Below, piece after piece: positions 16,677 through 24,460 of a DNA stretch of 29,414 nt. The position numbers and the translations under genes were made by a program. This stretch comes from Microbacteriaceae bacterium (GTDB lineage Bacteria > Actinomycetota > Actinomycetes > Actinomycetales > Microbacteriaceae), in NCBI GenBank assembly GCA_029979375.1, contig JAPOHQ010000005.1, positions 271-29,684 on the forward strand. Direction: 5' to 3'. The notes under the pieces are model-generated. The model worked only from the letters and a program-made list of their open reading frames with translations, searched no databases and was not told the origin of the DNA. Each line of letters opens with the position of its first letter. Position 1 is the first letter of the stretch.

Positions 16677-17849
16677 GTGGCCGTCAATCCCCCTCGCGGA
16701 ATGCGGGATATCCTTCCAGGCGAGAAGCGCACTAGAGAAGAGCTTCTGGCTCAGATTCGCGCGCTCTACACCGCCCGTGGCTTCCAGGAGATTGAGACCC
16801 CAGGGCTCGAAGATCTTGAGCGCCTTACATCGGGTCAGGGTGGCGACAACGAGAAGCTTGTTTTCAAGGTCCAAAAGCGAGGCGACGAGCTCAAGCGGGC
16901 AATCGAGGAGGGTGGCGAGCTTGCCGATCTTGGACTTCGCTTTGACCTTACGGTTCCGCTAACCAGGTTTTATGCCACCAATCGAGCCAAATTACCCAGG
17001 GTTTTCAAGGCCATTCAGATTGGCAATGTGTGGCGCGCCGAACGCCCTCAGAAGGGTCGCTATCGCCAGTTTTTGCAGTGCGACATTGACATCATCGGCG
17101 ATGAGAGCCCCCTAGCCGAGCTCGAACTCATCTCGGCATCCCTCGCGGCCCTAGATGCAATCGGACTTTCCAGCGCAACCATTCGACTGAACGACCGAAG
17201 GTTACTAACCCAGGGCCTCAAGGCAGCCGGTGTTACCACCAACATCGAACAGGCGATGATCACCATCGACAAGTTGGACAAGATTGGCAGCTCAGGAGTT
17301 GCAGAAGAACTTGGCGAGCAATTCGGTGAAGAGGTTGCCAAGGCGGTCTTGAGGTGGTTGGAGGACTCCAAGTCCGCCGAGCTTCCAGAGCTGCTGGCGT
17401 GGGCGAAAGATTTGGGCGAGTATGCCTCGCGAGTCCGGTTTGATCCGAGTCTGGTCAGGGGCATGGGCTACTACACCGGGGCAATCTTCGAGATCGAATA
17501 TCCGTCAGTTGATGCTTCCATTGGTGGCGGTGGCCGCTACGACTCGATGGTTGGTCGGTGGGCCGGTGTGGATGCGCCCGCGGTCGGCATATCCCTCGGA
17601 ATTGAGCGAATCATTGACCTGGTGGACCAGCCCCAGAAGCGTGCAGGCTCTCTTGTTCTACTAATCGAAGAAGATGTCGCGGTAGCTCTTACAAAGCAGC
17701 AGGAGCTGATTGCCCAGGGTCTTGAGGTGAGACTAGAGCGCAAAGCAAAGAACCTAAAGGCCCAGCTTGCCGAGCTGTCTGAGCAGGGCTATGAGAGCTT
17801 CGCATTCTTGGTTTCAGGGGCCGAACTAGAGATCCGGCCGCTTGACTAA
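16677..17849 (+). CDS. hisS: Histidyl-tRNA synthetase
   Basis: A class II synthetase that charges tRNA-His. The N-terminus VNPPRGMRDILPGEK contains motif 1 context. Motif 2 is WRAERPQKGRYRQFLQCDID, the version with QCDID found in archaeal/eukaryotic-like and many actinobacterial enzymes. The histidine-specific loop is RGMGYYTGAIFEI, and motif 3 is GISLGIERII. The C-terminal anticodon-binding domain is short (about 70 residues). GTG at 16677 gives MAVNPPRGMRD, the usual start; a TTG at 16647 would add ten residues. It is divergent from the TetR gene. In M. tuberculosis hisS lies elsewhere, so its position between mazG and eno is specific to this lineage. Confidence 0.94.
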   Translation: MAVNPPRGMRDILPGEKRTREELLAQIRALYTARGFQEIETPGLEDLERLTSGQGGDNEKLVFKVQKRGDELKRAIEEGGELADLGLRFDLTVPLTRFYATNRAKLPRVFKAIQIGNVWRAERPQKGRYRQFLQCDIDIIGDESPLAELELISASLAALDAIGLSSATIRLNDRRLLTQGLKAAGVTTNIEQAMITIDKLDKIGSSGVAEELGEQFGEEVAKAVLRWLEDSKSAELPELLAWAKDLGEYASRVRFDPSLVRGMGYYTGAIFEIEYPSVDASIGGGGRYDSMVGRWAGVDAPAVGISLGIERIIDLVDQPQKRAGSLVLLIEEDVAVALTKQQELIAQGLEVRLERKAKNLKAQLAELSEQGYESFAFLVSGAELEIRPLD

Positions 17850-17853
17850 ACGC

Positions 17854-17859
17854 TAGACT
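17854..17859 (+). promoter_or_regulatory. -10 element of eno
   Basis: TAGACT sits within CGCTAGACTTT, an 11-base string that recurs exactly before ilvA. The predicted start near 17866 gives a leader of about 54 nt ending in the AAGGAG ribosome-binding site. Confidence 0.5.
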
Positions 17860-17919
17860 TTGGGCGAAACCAGTGTCGTTTTCGAAAGCTTTCTAATTGC
17901 AACGACTAAGGAGACCTTC

Positions 17920-19206
17920 GTGTCAATCATCACCGCTGTAGGCGCCAGAGAAATTCTTGATTCCAGGGGCAACCCAACCGTTGAGGTTGAGGTGCTGCTC
18001 TCGGACGACTCGTTCGGAAGGGCCGCCGTTCCCTCGGGTGCCTCGACCGGAGCATTTGAGGCCCACGAAGCTCGCGATGGCGACAAGGGTCGCTACCTCG
18101 GCAAGGGTGTCCAGGGTGCCGTTGCGGCCGTCATCGAGACCATCGACGAGGCACTCGTTGACTTTGATGCAACCGACCAGCGCCTGGTTGATGGTGCCCT
18201 GATCGCAATCGATGGAACCTCAAACAAGAAGAAGCTTGGCGCAAACGCCATTCTCGGTGTCTCGCTTGCAAACGCGAGGGCAGCTGCGGACTCTGCGGGG
18301 TTGCCGCTCTATAGGTATCTGGGAGGTTCGAATGCCTTCGTGCTGCCGGTTCCCCTGATGAACATCATTAATGGCGGTGCGCACGCTGATAACGGCGTGG
18401 ACATTCAGGAGTTCATGATTGTTCCTCACGGCGCAGAGACATTCTCGGAGGCGCTGCGCTGGGGTGCAGAGGTCTACCACCACCTGAAGAAGTTGCTTTC
18501 GGAGAAGTCGCTTGCGACCGGTCTTGGTGACGAGGGAGGCTTTGCGCCTGATTTGCCCAACAACCGAGCAGCTCTGGATCTGATTGCCGAGGCAATCGGG
18601 TTGGCAGGTTACAAGCTGGGCTCCCAGATTGCGCTTGCACTCGATGTTGCCTCAACTGAGTTTTACAGCGAAAAGAGCGGCAAGTATTCCTTCGAGGGTC
18701 AAGAGCGTAGTGCCGAAGACATGATCGCCTACTACGCGGAGCTGATCGCTTCTTACCCATTGGTTTCGATCGAGGACCCTCTAGCCGAGGACGACTGGGA
18801 GGGTTGGACAAAGATCACCGCTGAGCTTGGCGACAAGGTTCAGCTCGTAGGCGATGACCTGTATGTGACCAATCCAGAGCGCCTTCAGAAGGGCATCGAT
18901 CACAAGGCTGGAAATGCAATCTTGGTTAAGGTGAACCAGATTGGCACCCTCTCGGAGACCATGGACGCGGTTGCCCTTGCTCAGAACCACGGCATGAAGG
19001 CAATCATCTCTCACCGAAGCGGTGAAACCGAGGACACATTTATTGCCGATCTCGCGGTTGCCACAAATGCCGGCCAGATTAAGACCGGGGCTCCGGCAAG
19101 AAGCGAACGCGTTGCCAAATACAACCAGCTGCTCAGGATCGAAGAGGAGCTGCAGGACGCCGCAAGTTATGCCGGCCGCTCGGCATTCCCTCGCTACCAG
19201 GGCTAA
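17920..19206 (+). CDS. eno: Enolase
   Basis: Interconverts 2-phosphoglycerate and phosphoenolpyruvate in glycolysis. Motifs run in order: ITAVGAREILDSRGNPTVEV at the N-terminus, PSGASTG with EAHE, GGAHADN, a metal-ligand segment SIEDPLAEDDW, VGDDLYVTNPERL, the signature ILVKVNQIGTLSET and SHRSGETED. The length of 428 residues is standard. GTG at 17920 is preferred because AAGGAG stands at 17908-17913, 6 nt upstream; an upstream TTG at 17860 would add 20 residues with no family match. The FtsB-like gene and DUF501 follow, as in other actinobacteria. Confidence 0.98.
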   Translation: MSIITAVGAREILDSRGNPTVEVEVLLSDDSFGRAAVPSGASTGAFEAHEARDGDKGRYLGKGVQGAVAAVIETIDEALVDFDATDQRLVDGALIAIDGTSNKKKLGANAILGVSLANARAAADSAGLPLYRYLGGSNAFVLPVPLMNIINGGAHADNGVDIQEFMIVPHGAETFSEALRWGAEVYHHLKKLLSEKSLATGLGDEGGFAPDLPNNRAALDLIAEAIGLAGYKLGSQIALALDVASTEFYSEKSGKYSFEGQERSAEDMIAYYAELIASYPLVSIEDPLAEDDWEGWTKITAELGDKVQLVGDDLYVTNPERLQKGIDHKAGNAILVKVNQIGTLSETMDAVALAQNHGMKAIISHRSGETEDTFIADLAVATNAGQIKTGAPARSERVAKYNQLLRIEEELQDAASYAGRSAFPRYQG

Positions 19207-19233
19207 ATCCGGGCCGCTGAATCACCCTGCTTC

Positions 19234-19239
19234 TAGACT
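19234..19239 (+). promoter_or_regulatory. -10 element of the FtsB/DivIC gene
   Basis: TAGACT lies 6 nt (CTCAAG) before the GTG at 19246, identical in hexamer and spacing to the mfd promoter, predicting a leaderless transcript. Confidence 0.5.
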
Positions 19240-19245
19240 CTCAAG

Positions 19246-19749
19246 GTGATGGCCCAAGCAAAAGAACCAAAGGTTCCAGTTGCCCTGACTCAGGGCAAGC
19301 TGATGCTTCGCATGCTGCGCCTGAACAGCTCTTGGGTGAGCATGATCCTGGTTTTAGTCTTGGGCACCTGGTTGATTTCTCCCGATGTTGAGGCATTCCT
19401 AAACCAACGGCGCGAGATTGCCGAGATGGAGCAGAGCATCAGACAGGCAGAGCAGGCCGTAGAGGAGATGCAGGCGGAGCGCGATCGCTGGCAGGACCCT
19501 GTGTATATCCGCGCCCAGGCTCGTGACCGCCTCTATTATGTGCTTCCTGGCGAGGTCTCCTACCTGGTTATGGACAGCGAGGGCATGGACTTTTCTGACA
19601 CATCCGGAACCGTTGGAGCCCAGCTTGCCCAGCTGAGAAGTGCTGATGAAATCAGCGCCGAGATTGCGGCTGCCGATGACAACTGGGTTGACTCGCTTCT
19701 CGAGTCCTTCCTGCGAGCCGCGCTTGATCAGCCGGAGGAGTCCGAGTGA
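19246..19749 (+). CDS. FtsB/DivIC-like septum formation initiator protein
   Basis: A bitopic cell-division protein of the FtsB/DivIC family that in other bacteria bridges FtsQ and FtsL in the divisome. It has 167 residues: a basic cytoplasmic tail (1-28), one membrane segment (about 29-46, rich in V/L/I), a coiled coil (about 50-83) and the family block WQDPVYIRAQARDRLYYVLPGE (in two stretches, about 81-102). An acidic C-terminal tail of about 60 residues is typical of actinobacterial members. GTG at 19246 and ATG at 19249 are adjacent starts; the -10 spacing favours the GTG. Its stop overlaps DUF501 as GTGA. Confidence 0.9.
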   Translation: MMAQAKEPKVPVALTQGKLMLRMLRLNSSWVSMILVLVLGTWLISPDVEAFLNQRREIAEMEQSIRQAEQAVEEMQAERDRWQDPVYIRAQARDRLYYVLPGEVSYLVMDSEGMDFSDTSGTVGAQLAQLRSADEISAEIAAADDNWVDSLLESFLRAALDQPEESE

Positions 19750-20225
19750 TCTCCGAGGTCGATCTTGCTGAGGTATCCAGGCAATTGGGAAGACCTGCTC
19801 GAGACATGGTCGAGGTGTCGGCTCGTTGCGTCTGCTCCCGCCCGCTAGTTGCAAAGACGCGCCCCAGGCTTGAGGATGGCACTCCCTTTCCAACTCTTTA
19901 TTACCTGACCCAGCCCTCTGCCACAGCGGCCGTTTCAACCCTTGAGGCAAGCGGTGTCATGGCGCAGTTTCAGCAGCAACTGGCTGAGGATGAGGAGCTA
20001 GCAGCCGCGTATCAAGCCGCCCACCAGAGCTTCCTTGCCGAACGCGAGGACATTGAAGTCGTTGCGGAGATCGCGGGGATAAGCGCCGGAGGGATGCCAA
20101 CTAGAGTGAAGTGCCTGCACTCCCTTGTCGCGCACTCTTTGGCCAAGGGCCCCGGCGTCAATCCCATAGGCGATGCGTCCTTGAAGCTCTTGAGCTGGAG
20201 TCCTGAGGTTTGCTCTTGCGTTTAG
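19746..20225 (+). CDS. DUF501 domain-containing protein
   Basis: A protein of 159 residues of the DUF501 family, found almost invariably downstream of eno and the FtsB-like gene in actinobacteria; function unknown. Family features include LGRPARDMVEVSARCVCSRP, TPFPTLYYLTQP, and a conserved late block GGMPTRVKCLHSLVAHSLA with Cys and two His residues. With CVCSRP these could form a metal or redox site, but this is inference. No signal peptide or membrane segment is present. It is translationally coupled to the FtsB-like gene (GTGA) and overlaps the protease start, suggesting co-expression with division and envelope functions. Confidence 0.9.
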   Translation: MISEVDLAEVSRQLGRPARDMVEVSARCVCSRPLVAKTRPRLEDGTPFPTLYYLTQPSATAAVSTLEASGVMAQFQQQLAEDEELAAAYQAAHQSFLAEREDIEVVAEIAGISAGGMPTRVKCLHSLVAHSLAKGPGVNPIGDASLKLLSWSPEVCSCV

Positions 20226-21388
20226 TTAGCGTGTTGTTGCTGACAGCGATGACCATCACTCCAACCGCGGAAGACCACTGGTGGATCGCTGACTATCAGC
20301 AGCTTGAGCTTGATGGCAGTGGGGTAAGGGTTGCGGTCATTGACACCGGTATTGATGACAGCCATCCGGATCTTGACGGAGTGGTGATTGACGGTGCCGA
20401 CTTCTCGGGAGTCGGAACCCCGGATGGCACCTCTCCCGTTGGACCTGGTGGCTTTCACGGCACCATGGTTGCGAGCCTGATTGCCGGGCAGGGCGAGACC
20501 ACAGGCGGTGTGATCGGGATTGCACCAGGTGTTGAGCTGTTGGCGATCTCGATTGGACTTGGTGTTCCAGGTGCTGACACCGATGCTCAGGTCGCCGATG
20601 CGATCCACTGGGCCGTGGACAATGGGGCCTCGGTGATCAACCTCTCAATTTCCAGAAACTCGGAGCTCTGGCCAAAGAGCTGGGATGAGGCATTCTTGTA
20701 TGCGTTTGGACACGATGTAGTGATCGTTGCGGCCAGCGGTAATCGCACTCAAGGTGAACAGTATGCAACTGCTCCGGCGACGATACCCGGCGTCATCGGG
20801 GTAACCGCGATCGACAGCGCGGGGGAGATTGGAACAAGAGCAGGTGCTGCTGGAATCAACGTTGCCCTTGCGGCCCCTGGGGTAGAGATGCTCGGTAGCT
20901 ATCCGGGAGGCGAGGTGAGAGTCTGGGAAGGTTCCTCTGCCGCCGCGCCGATTGTTACCGGACTGGTTGCGCTGATGCGTCAGGCCGACCCTGTCGCCAG
21001 CGCCAACGACATCATTGCCAGGCTTCTTGAGTCGGCAGTCGATGCCGGTCAACCGGGAGTCGACGCTGACTACGGCTTTGGGATTGTGAATCCTGCTCAG
21101 GCGATTGAGTCTTCCGCCACAAGTCCGAATAATCCGCTCGGATCGCTGGCCAAGTGGGTCGAGCTATATCGCCCGAGCGCGAGCGAGGAGTCGGCTGACT
21201 TGCTCCTTCCCAGCGAGCCGGGCAGTGAGACGAAGCAAGATTCGCCTGGGCAGGCTTTTCAGGAGGCACCTGACGGCCCAAATCCGCTACTCTATTGGTT
21301 GTTAGTTCCCCTTGCCCCGCTGCTGTGGTTGGCCCTGAGAGGGCGATTTGGGAGTGCGAAGCAAGAGAAATCAGAAAGTAATCGCTAA
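20216..21388 (+). CDS. S8 (subtilisin-like) serine protease, membrane-anchored, mycosin-like
   Basis: A secreted subtilase of 390 residues. A short Sec signal (about 1-18, MRLVSVLLLTAMTITPTA) leads into the catalytic domain. The triad is visible as D43 in VIDTGID, H81 in FHGTMVASL and S241 in GSSAAAP, a variant of the usual GTSMAAP. The oxyanion Asn is in ASGN. A Ser/Glu-rich linker is followed by one membrane helix (about 360-378) and a basic cytoplasmic tail, the mycosin (MycP) topology. No ESX/type VII genes lie nearby. TTG at 20216 has GAGG 7 nt upstream; TTG at 20210 is the alternative. M. tuberculosis carries ppx after DUF501 instead. Confidence 0.9.
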   Translation: MRLVSVLLLTAMTITPTAEDHWWIADYQQLELDGSGVRVAVIDTGIDDSHPDLDGVVIDGADFSGVGTPDGTSPVGPGGFHGTMVASLIAGQGETTGGVIGIAPGVELLAISIGLGVPGADTDAQVADAIHWAVDNGASVINLSISRNSELWPKSWDEAFLYAFGHDVVIVAASGNRTQGEQYATAPATIPGVIGVTAIDSAGEIGTRAGAAGINVALAAPGVEMLGSYPGGEVRVWEGSSAAAPIVTGLVALMRQADPVASANDIIARLLESAVDAGQPGVDADYGFGIVNPAQAIESSATSPNNPLGSLAKWVELYRPSASEESADLLLPSEPGSETKQDSPGQAFQEAPDGPNPLLYWLLVPLAPLLWLALRGRFGSAKQEKSESNR

Positions 21389-21391
21389 TTT

Positions 21392-22777
21392 ATGTCGATA
21401 GCTGTGAAGTCCAAGACCCCGCCTGCCGTGCTGGCTGAGGCAATTCAGACCAAGGCACCACAAAGAATCCTGATTATTGGCGGTGGTTACGCAGGTTTTT
21501 ATACCGCCTGGAAACTAGAGAAGCTTCTCAAGCGCGGTGAGGCTGAGGTCACCCTGGTAGACCCACTTCCATACATGACCTACCAACCGTTCCTTCCAGA
21601 GGTTGCGGCCGGCTCCATCGAGCCAAGACACGTTGTGGTCTCACACCGTCAGCACCTCAGAAAGACAAATTTGGTTTCCGGCAAGATGCTGAAGGTTAAT
21701 CACAAGTCTCGCAAGGCAACCATTGAGGTTCAGGGCGGCAAGAGCAAGGTCATCGAGTATGACCAGATCGTGATGACTGCCGGTGCTGTTACCAGAACCT
21801 TCCCCATCAAGGGAATCGCAGATCAAGCGATTGGCCTGAAGACAATCGAAGAGGCCGTCGAGGTTAGAAACCGACTGGTCGGAAACTTTGAGCGTGCCGC
21901 AGCACTTCCCAAGGGAAAGCTCCGCGAGCGGCTTTTGACCGTAGTCGTCGTTGGCGGCGGTTTTGCAGGCATTGAGGCCTTCGCTGAGCTGAGAAGTGCA
22001 GCGACTCACCTGCTTCGCTACTACCCGGAGATTGAATTTGATGAGGTTCAGTTCCACCTAATTGAGGCCATGGGCAGGATCATGCCGGAGGTTTCGGAGA
22101 AGACTGCAAACTGGGTGGTAAACAACCTGAATTCCCGCGCCGCATATGTGCACTTGAACACCCAGGTGCTCTCGGCCGACAAGGGAGTTGTGAAGCTTTC
22201 CACCGGCGAAACAATGGAGTCGGACATCATCATCTGGACCGCCGGCGTCGCCGCGGCCCCAGTTGCAAAGAACTGTGACTTCCCGCTGGACGCGAGATTC
22301 CGCATCAACGGCAATGCGCTGTTGCAGATAGTTGAGGGTGAGAAGCCCTTGCAAGGCGCCTGGACCGCTGGAGACGTAGCGGCCATCCCTGACCTAACCG
22401 GAGGTGGCGTTGGCGGCTACTGCGTTCCAAATGCTCAGCACGCGGTTCGTCAGGCAAAGCTCTTGGCCAAGAACATTGTTGCGGCGATGCGCGGTGAGGC
22501 AATCCGTGAGTATCGCTGGAAGACCATCGGTGCGGTTGCAGGATTGGGTATCGGCGTGGGCGCAATCAAGGTGGGCAAGTTTGGCATGACCGGCTTCCTC
22601 CCCTGGCTAGCACACCGCGGTTACCACGGTCTCGCGATGCCAACCTGGGAGCGCAAGATTCGCGTGGTTTCCGGCTGGGTTTGGAACGCGCTCCTTGGTC
22701 GCGACCTTGCCAGCCTTGAGGCCGTTCGCACCCCACGATTATTCTTTGAGACCTGGGCCACCCGTCCGGGAAAGTAG
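21392..22777 (+). CDS. ndh: Type II NADH dehydrogenase (NAD(P)/FAD-dependent oxidoreductase)
   Basis: A single-subunit, non-proton-pumping NADH:quinone oxidoreductase on the inner face of the membrane. The FAD Rossmann motif is IIGGGYAGFYTA at about 28-39. The NAD Rossmann motif is VVGGGFAGIEA at about 186-196. A C-terminal FAD contact WTAGDVAAIPD is near 328. The last ~90 residues hold a hydrophobic stretch and an amphipathic segment (LPWLAHRGYHG) fitting membrane attachment. The length of 461 residues matches NDH-2. ATG lies 3 nt after the protease stop, and the transcript ends at the terminator 22793-22820. A TTA codon near the C-terminus is one of few in the window. Confidence 0.93.
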   Translation: MSIAVKSKTPPAVLAEAIQTKAPQRILIIGGGYAGFYTAWKLEKLLKRGEAEVTLVDPLPYMTYQPFLPEVAAGSIEPRHVVVSHRQHLRKTNLVSGKMLKVNHKSRKATIEVQGGKSKVIEYDQIVMTAGAVTRTFPIKGIADQAIGLKTIEEAVEVRNRLVGNFERAAALPKGKLRERLLTVVVVGGGFAGIEAFAELRSAATHLLRYYPEIEFDEVQFHLIEAMGRIMPEVSEKTANWVVNNLNSRAAYVHLNTQVLSADKGVVKLSTGETMESDIIIWTAGVAAAPVAKNCDFPLDARFRINGNALLQIVEGEKPLQGAWTAGDVAAIPDLTGGGVGGYCVPNAQHAVRQAKLLAKNIVAAMRGEAIREYRWKTIGAVAGLGIGVGAIKVGKFGMTGFLPWLAHRGYHGLAMPTWERKIRVVSGWVWNALLGRDLASLEAVRTPRLFFETWATRPGK

Positions 22778-22792
22778 TAACTTTCAGACAGG

Positions 22793-22820
22793 GGCCTGGG
22801 TAATCCCAGGCCTTTTGTTT
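22793..22820 (+). terminator. Rho-independent terminator after ndh
   Basis: GGCCTGGG (22793-22800), loop TAAT, CCCAGGCC (22805-22812), then TTTTGTTTT. This is a perfect 8-bp GC-rich stem with a U-tract. It ends one base before the next tRNA gene. Confidence 0.9.
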
Positions 22821-22821
22821 T

Positions 22822-22894
22822 GCCCCGATAGCCCAATGGCAGAGGCAGGCGACTTAAAATCGCCACAGTGTGGGTTCGAGTCCCACTCGGGGCA
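22822..22894 (+). tRNA. tRNA with anticodon TAA (reads UUA, nominally Leu), short variable loop
   Basis: The 7-bp acceptor is GCCCCGA/TCGGGGC with discriminator A at 22894. The anticodon stem GGCGA/TCGCC holds loop CTTAAAA, giving anticodon TAA at 22855-22857. The variable loop is only ACAGT (22865-22869). The T-arm is GTGGG/CCCAC with loop TTCGAGT. The D-arm GCCC...GAGGC has one extra base compared with the tRNA-Gln in this window, read either as a bulged A or as a 3-bp stem with an enlarged loop. Bacterial leucine tRNAs normally have a long variable arm, so this class I shape is unusual. A73 agrees with leucine identity. CCA is not encoded. Confidence 0.88.
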
Positions 22895-22923
22895 CTTTCA
22901 GCAAAGCCTCAGGCTTTATCCAA

Positions 22924-22929
22924 TAGTCT
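22924..22929 (+). promoter_or_regulatory. Putative -10 element of lemA-htpX
   Basis: TAGTCT lies about 30 nt after the tRNA and 25 nt before the lemA ATG, which has its own AAGGAG (22945-22950). This would give a short leader of about 20 nt. Confidence 0.4.
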
Positions 22930-22954
22930 GGATTTCGTCTCAATAAGGAGAGAA

Positions 22955-23524
22955 ATGGATCTGACAATCTGGATCATCCTCGGGGTAGTTGCTTTGATTG
23001 GTATCTACCTCTGGGTTACCTATAACGCCCTAGTCACCCTCAAGGTTCGAGTTGACGAAGCCTGGAGCGACATCACGGTTCAACTCAAGCGGCGTGCGGA
23101 CCTGATACCAAATCTCATCGAGAGCGTGAAGGGCTATGCCTCTCACGAAAAGGAAGTTTTCGAGAACGTCACAAAGGCAAGGGCCGCAACTGTCTCCCCG
23201 GAGGCTTTGGAGCACCCAGCCCAGGCGGCTCAGGCAGAGGGCATGCTGCAGGGGGCGCTGAAGAGCCTCTTCGCTGTGTCTGAGGCCTATCCCCAACTGG
23301 TCGCGTCCAACAACTTCTTGGAGCTGCAGCGTGAACTTACCGACACCGAGGACAAGATCATGGCCTCGAGGCGATTCTTCAACGGTGGAGTCAGGGAGCT
23401 AAACACCAAGATTCAACAGTTCCCAAACAACATCTTTGCCAAGAACCTTGGCTTCACAGAGCGCGAGTTCTTTGAGGTTGAGAACCCATCGGCCATTCAA
23501 GAGCCACCCCAGGTCAAGTTCTAG
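22955..23524 (+). CDS. lemA: LemA family protein
   Basis: A membrane-anchored LemA protein of 189 residues. One N-terminal membrane helix (about 4-22) is followed by a long alpha-helical bundle with the family block YNALVTLKVRVDEAWSDI, then LKRRADLIPNLIESVKGYASHE and the late RRFFNGGVRELN with FPNN. The biochemical role of LemA is unclear. ATG at 22955 has AAGGAG 4 nt upstream; the longer in-frame start at 22868 would begin inside the tRNA and is rejected. htpX follows 9 nt later. The lemA-htpX pair recurs in many bacteria, which suggests a joint role in membrane-protein quality control. Confidence 0.93.
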   Translation: MDLTIWIILGVVALIGIYLWVTYNALVTLKVRVDEAWSDITVQLKRRADLIPNLIESVKGYASHEKEVFENVTKARAATVSPEALEHPAQAAQAEGMLQGALKSLFAVSEAYPQLVASNNFLELQRELTDTEDKIMASRRFFNGGVRELNTKIQQFPNNIFAKNLGFTEREFFEVENPSAIQEPPQVKF

Positions 23525-23533
23525 GAGCCTTCG

Positions 23534-24421
23534 TTGTATCGCGCTATTGCGGCGAATAAGCGCAACACTGTAATCATCATTGGCCTGTTTGTGGGCCTCT
23601 TGACCGCAATTGCGGTCTGGTGGGGACAGGCGAGCGGTAATGGCTCTAGCGCTGTGCTCATTGTGGCTTTCGTGCTTGCCTACACAGTCTTTCAATACTT
23701 CGCAGCCGCTCGCTTGGCTATCACCATGAGCGGAGCTCACCAGATAGAGAAGCGCGATAACCCGAGGCTCTGGAACATCGTGGAGAACCTGTCCATCTCC
23801 GAAGGCATGCCAATGCCCAAGGTTTACATCATCAACGATCCTGCCCCTAACGCCTTTGCCACCGGTCGCAATCCCGAGAAGGCTGTCGTGGCTGCCACCA
23901 CCGGGTTGCTCGACATCATGGATGACAACGAGCTGCAAGGCGTCATGGCCCATGAGATGGGGCACGTAAAGAACTATGACATCAGGGTCTCCACAATCGT
24001 CTTCGGGCTGGTCTCTGCGATTGGAATTCTGGCCGACATGGCCCTTCGCATGGCCTGGTATTCCTCATTCTCTAGAAACAAGAACAGCGGACAGCTTGCC
24101 CTTTTCATGGTCGCTATCGGCATAGTCGGCTGGATAATCGCCTTCCTAATCGGTCCAATAGTTTCGGCCGCGGTCTCGCGCCAACGCGAATACCTGGCGG
24201 ATGCCACCGGAGTCGAAATGACTCGCTACCCCGATGGGTTGTCGTCCGCACTCAAGAAGCTGGGAGAGTATGGCAGACCCATGCGAAAGGCCAACTCGGC
24301 CATGGCCCATATGTATATCTCCGACCCACTGAAGCCCGGCATGGTGGAGCGAGCTTTCTCGACGCACCCACCGATTCCAAAACGAATTGAGAGACTCCAA
24401 CAAATCGGTAGAACCTTCTAA
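23534..24421 (+). CDS. htpX: HtpX-family membrane zinc metalloprotease (M48)
   Basis: A membrane protease that degrades damaged membrane proteins. The zinc motif HEMGH is at 140-144, and a third ligand is the Glu in REYLADATGVEMTRYP near 218. Two N-terminal hydrophobic helices (about 12-32 and 36-52) and two more around 155-175 and 186-210 give the usual HtpX topology. The length of 295 residues is typical. A TTG start has AGGAG (23523-23527) 6 nt upstream. The C-terminal block AFSTHPPIPKRIERL is conserved in the family. It is co-transcribed with lemA. Confidence 0.95.
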   Translation: MYRAIAANKRNTVIIIGLFVGLLTAIAVWWGQASGNGSSAVLIVAFVLAYTVFQYFAAARLAITMSGAHQIEKRDNPRLWNIVENLSISEGMPMPKVYIINDPAPNAFATGRNPEKAVVAATTGLLDIMDDNELQGVMAHEMGHVKNYDIRVSTIVFGLVSAIGILADMALRMAWYSSFSRNKNSGQLALFMVAIGIVGWIIAFLIGPIVSAAVSRQREYLADATGVEMTRYPDGLSSALKKLGEYGRPMRKANSAMAHMYISDPLKPGMVERAFSTHPPIPKRIERLQQIGRTF

Positions 24422-24425
24422 TCGC

Positions 24426-24431
24426 TAGACT
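24426..24431 (+). promoter_or_regulatory. -10 element of ilvA
   Basis: TAGACT in CGCTAGACTTT, identical over 11 bases to the eno promoter region. The leader of about 22 nt contains GAAGG before the ATG. Confidence 0.45.
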
Positions 24432-24460
24432 TTCTCTCATTCTTTGATTGAAGGTTTCAG

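Noticed and set aside
17860..17919. Upstream TTG start for eno adding 20 residues
   Set aside because: The added residues do not match enolases, and AAGGAG is placed correctly for the GTG at 17920.
22868..22954. Upstream start for lemA adding 29 residues
   Set aside because: It begins inside the tRNA gene. The ATG at 22955 has a strong Shine-Dalgarno.
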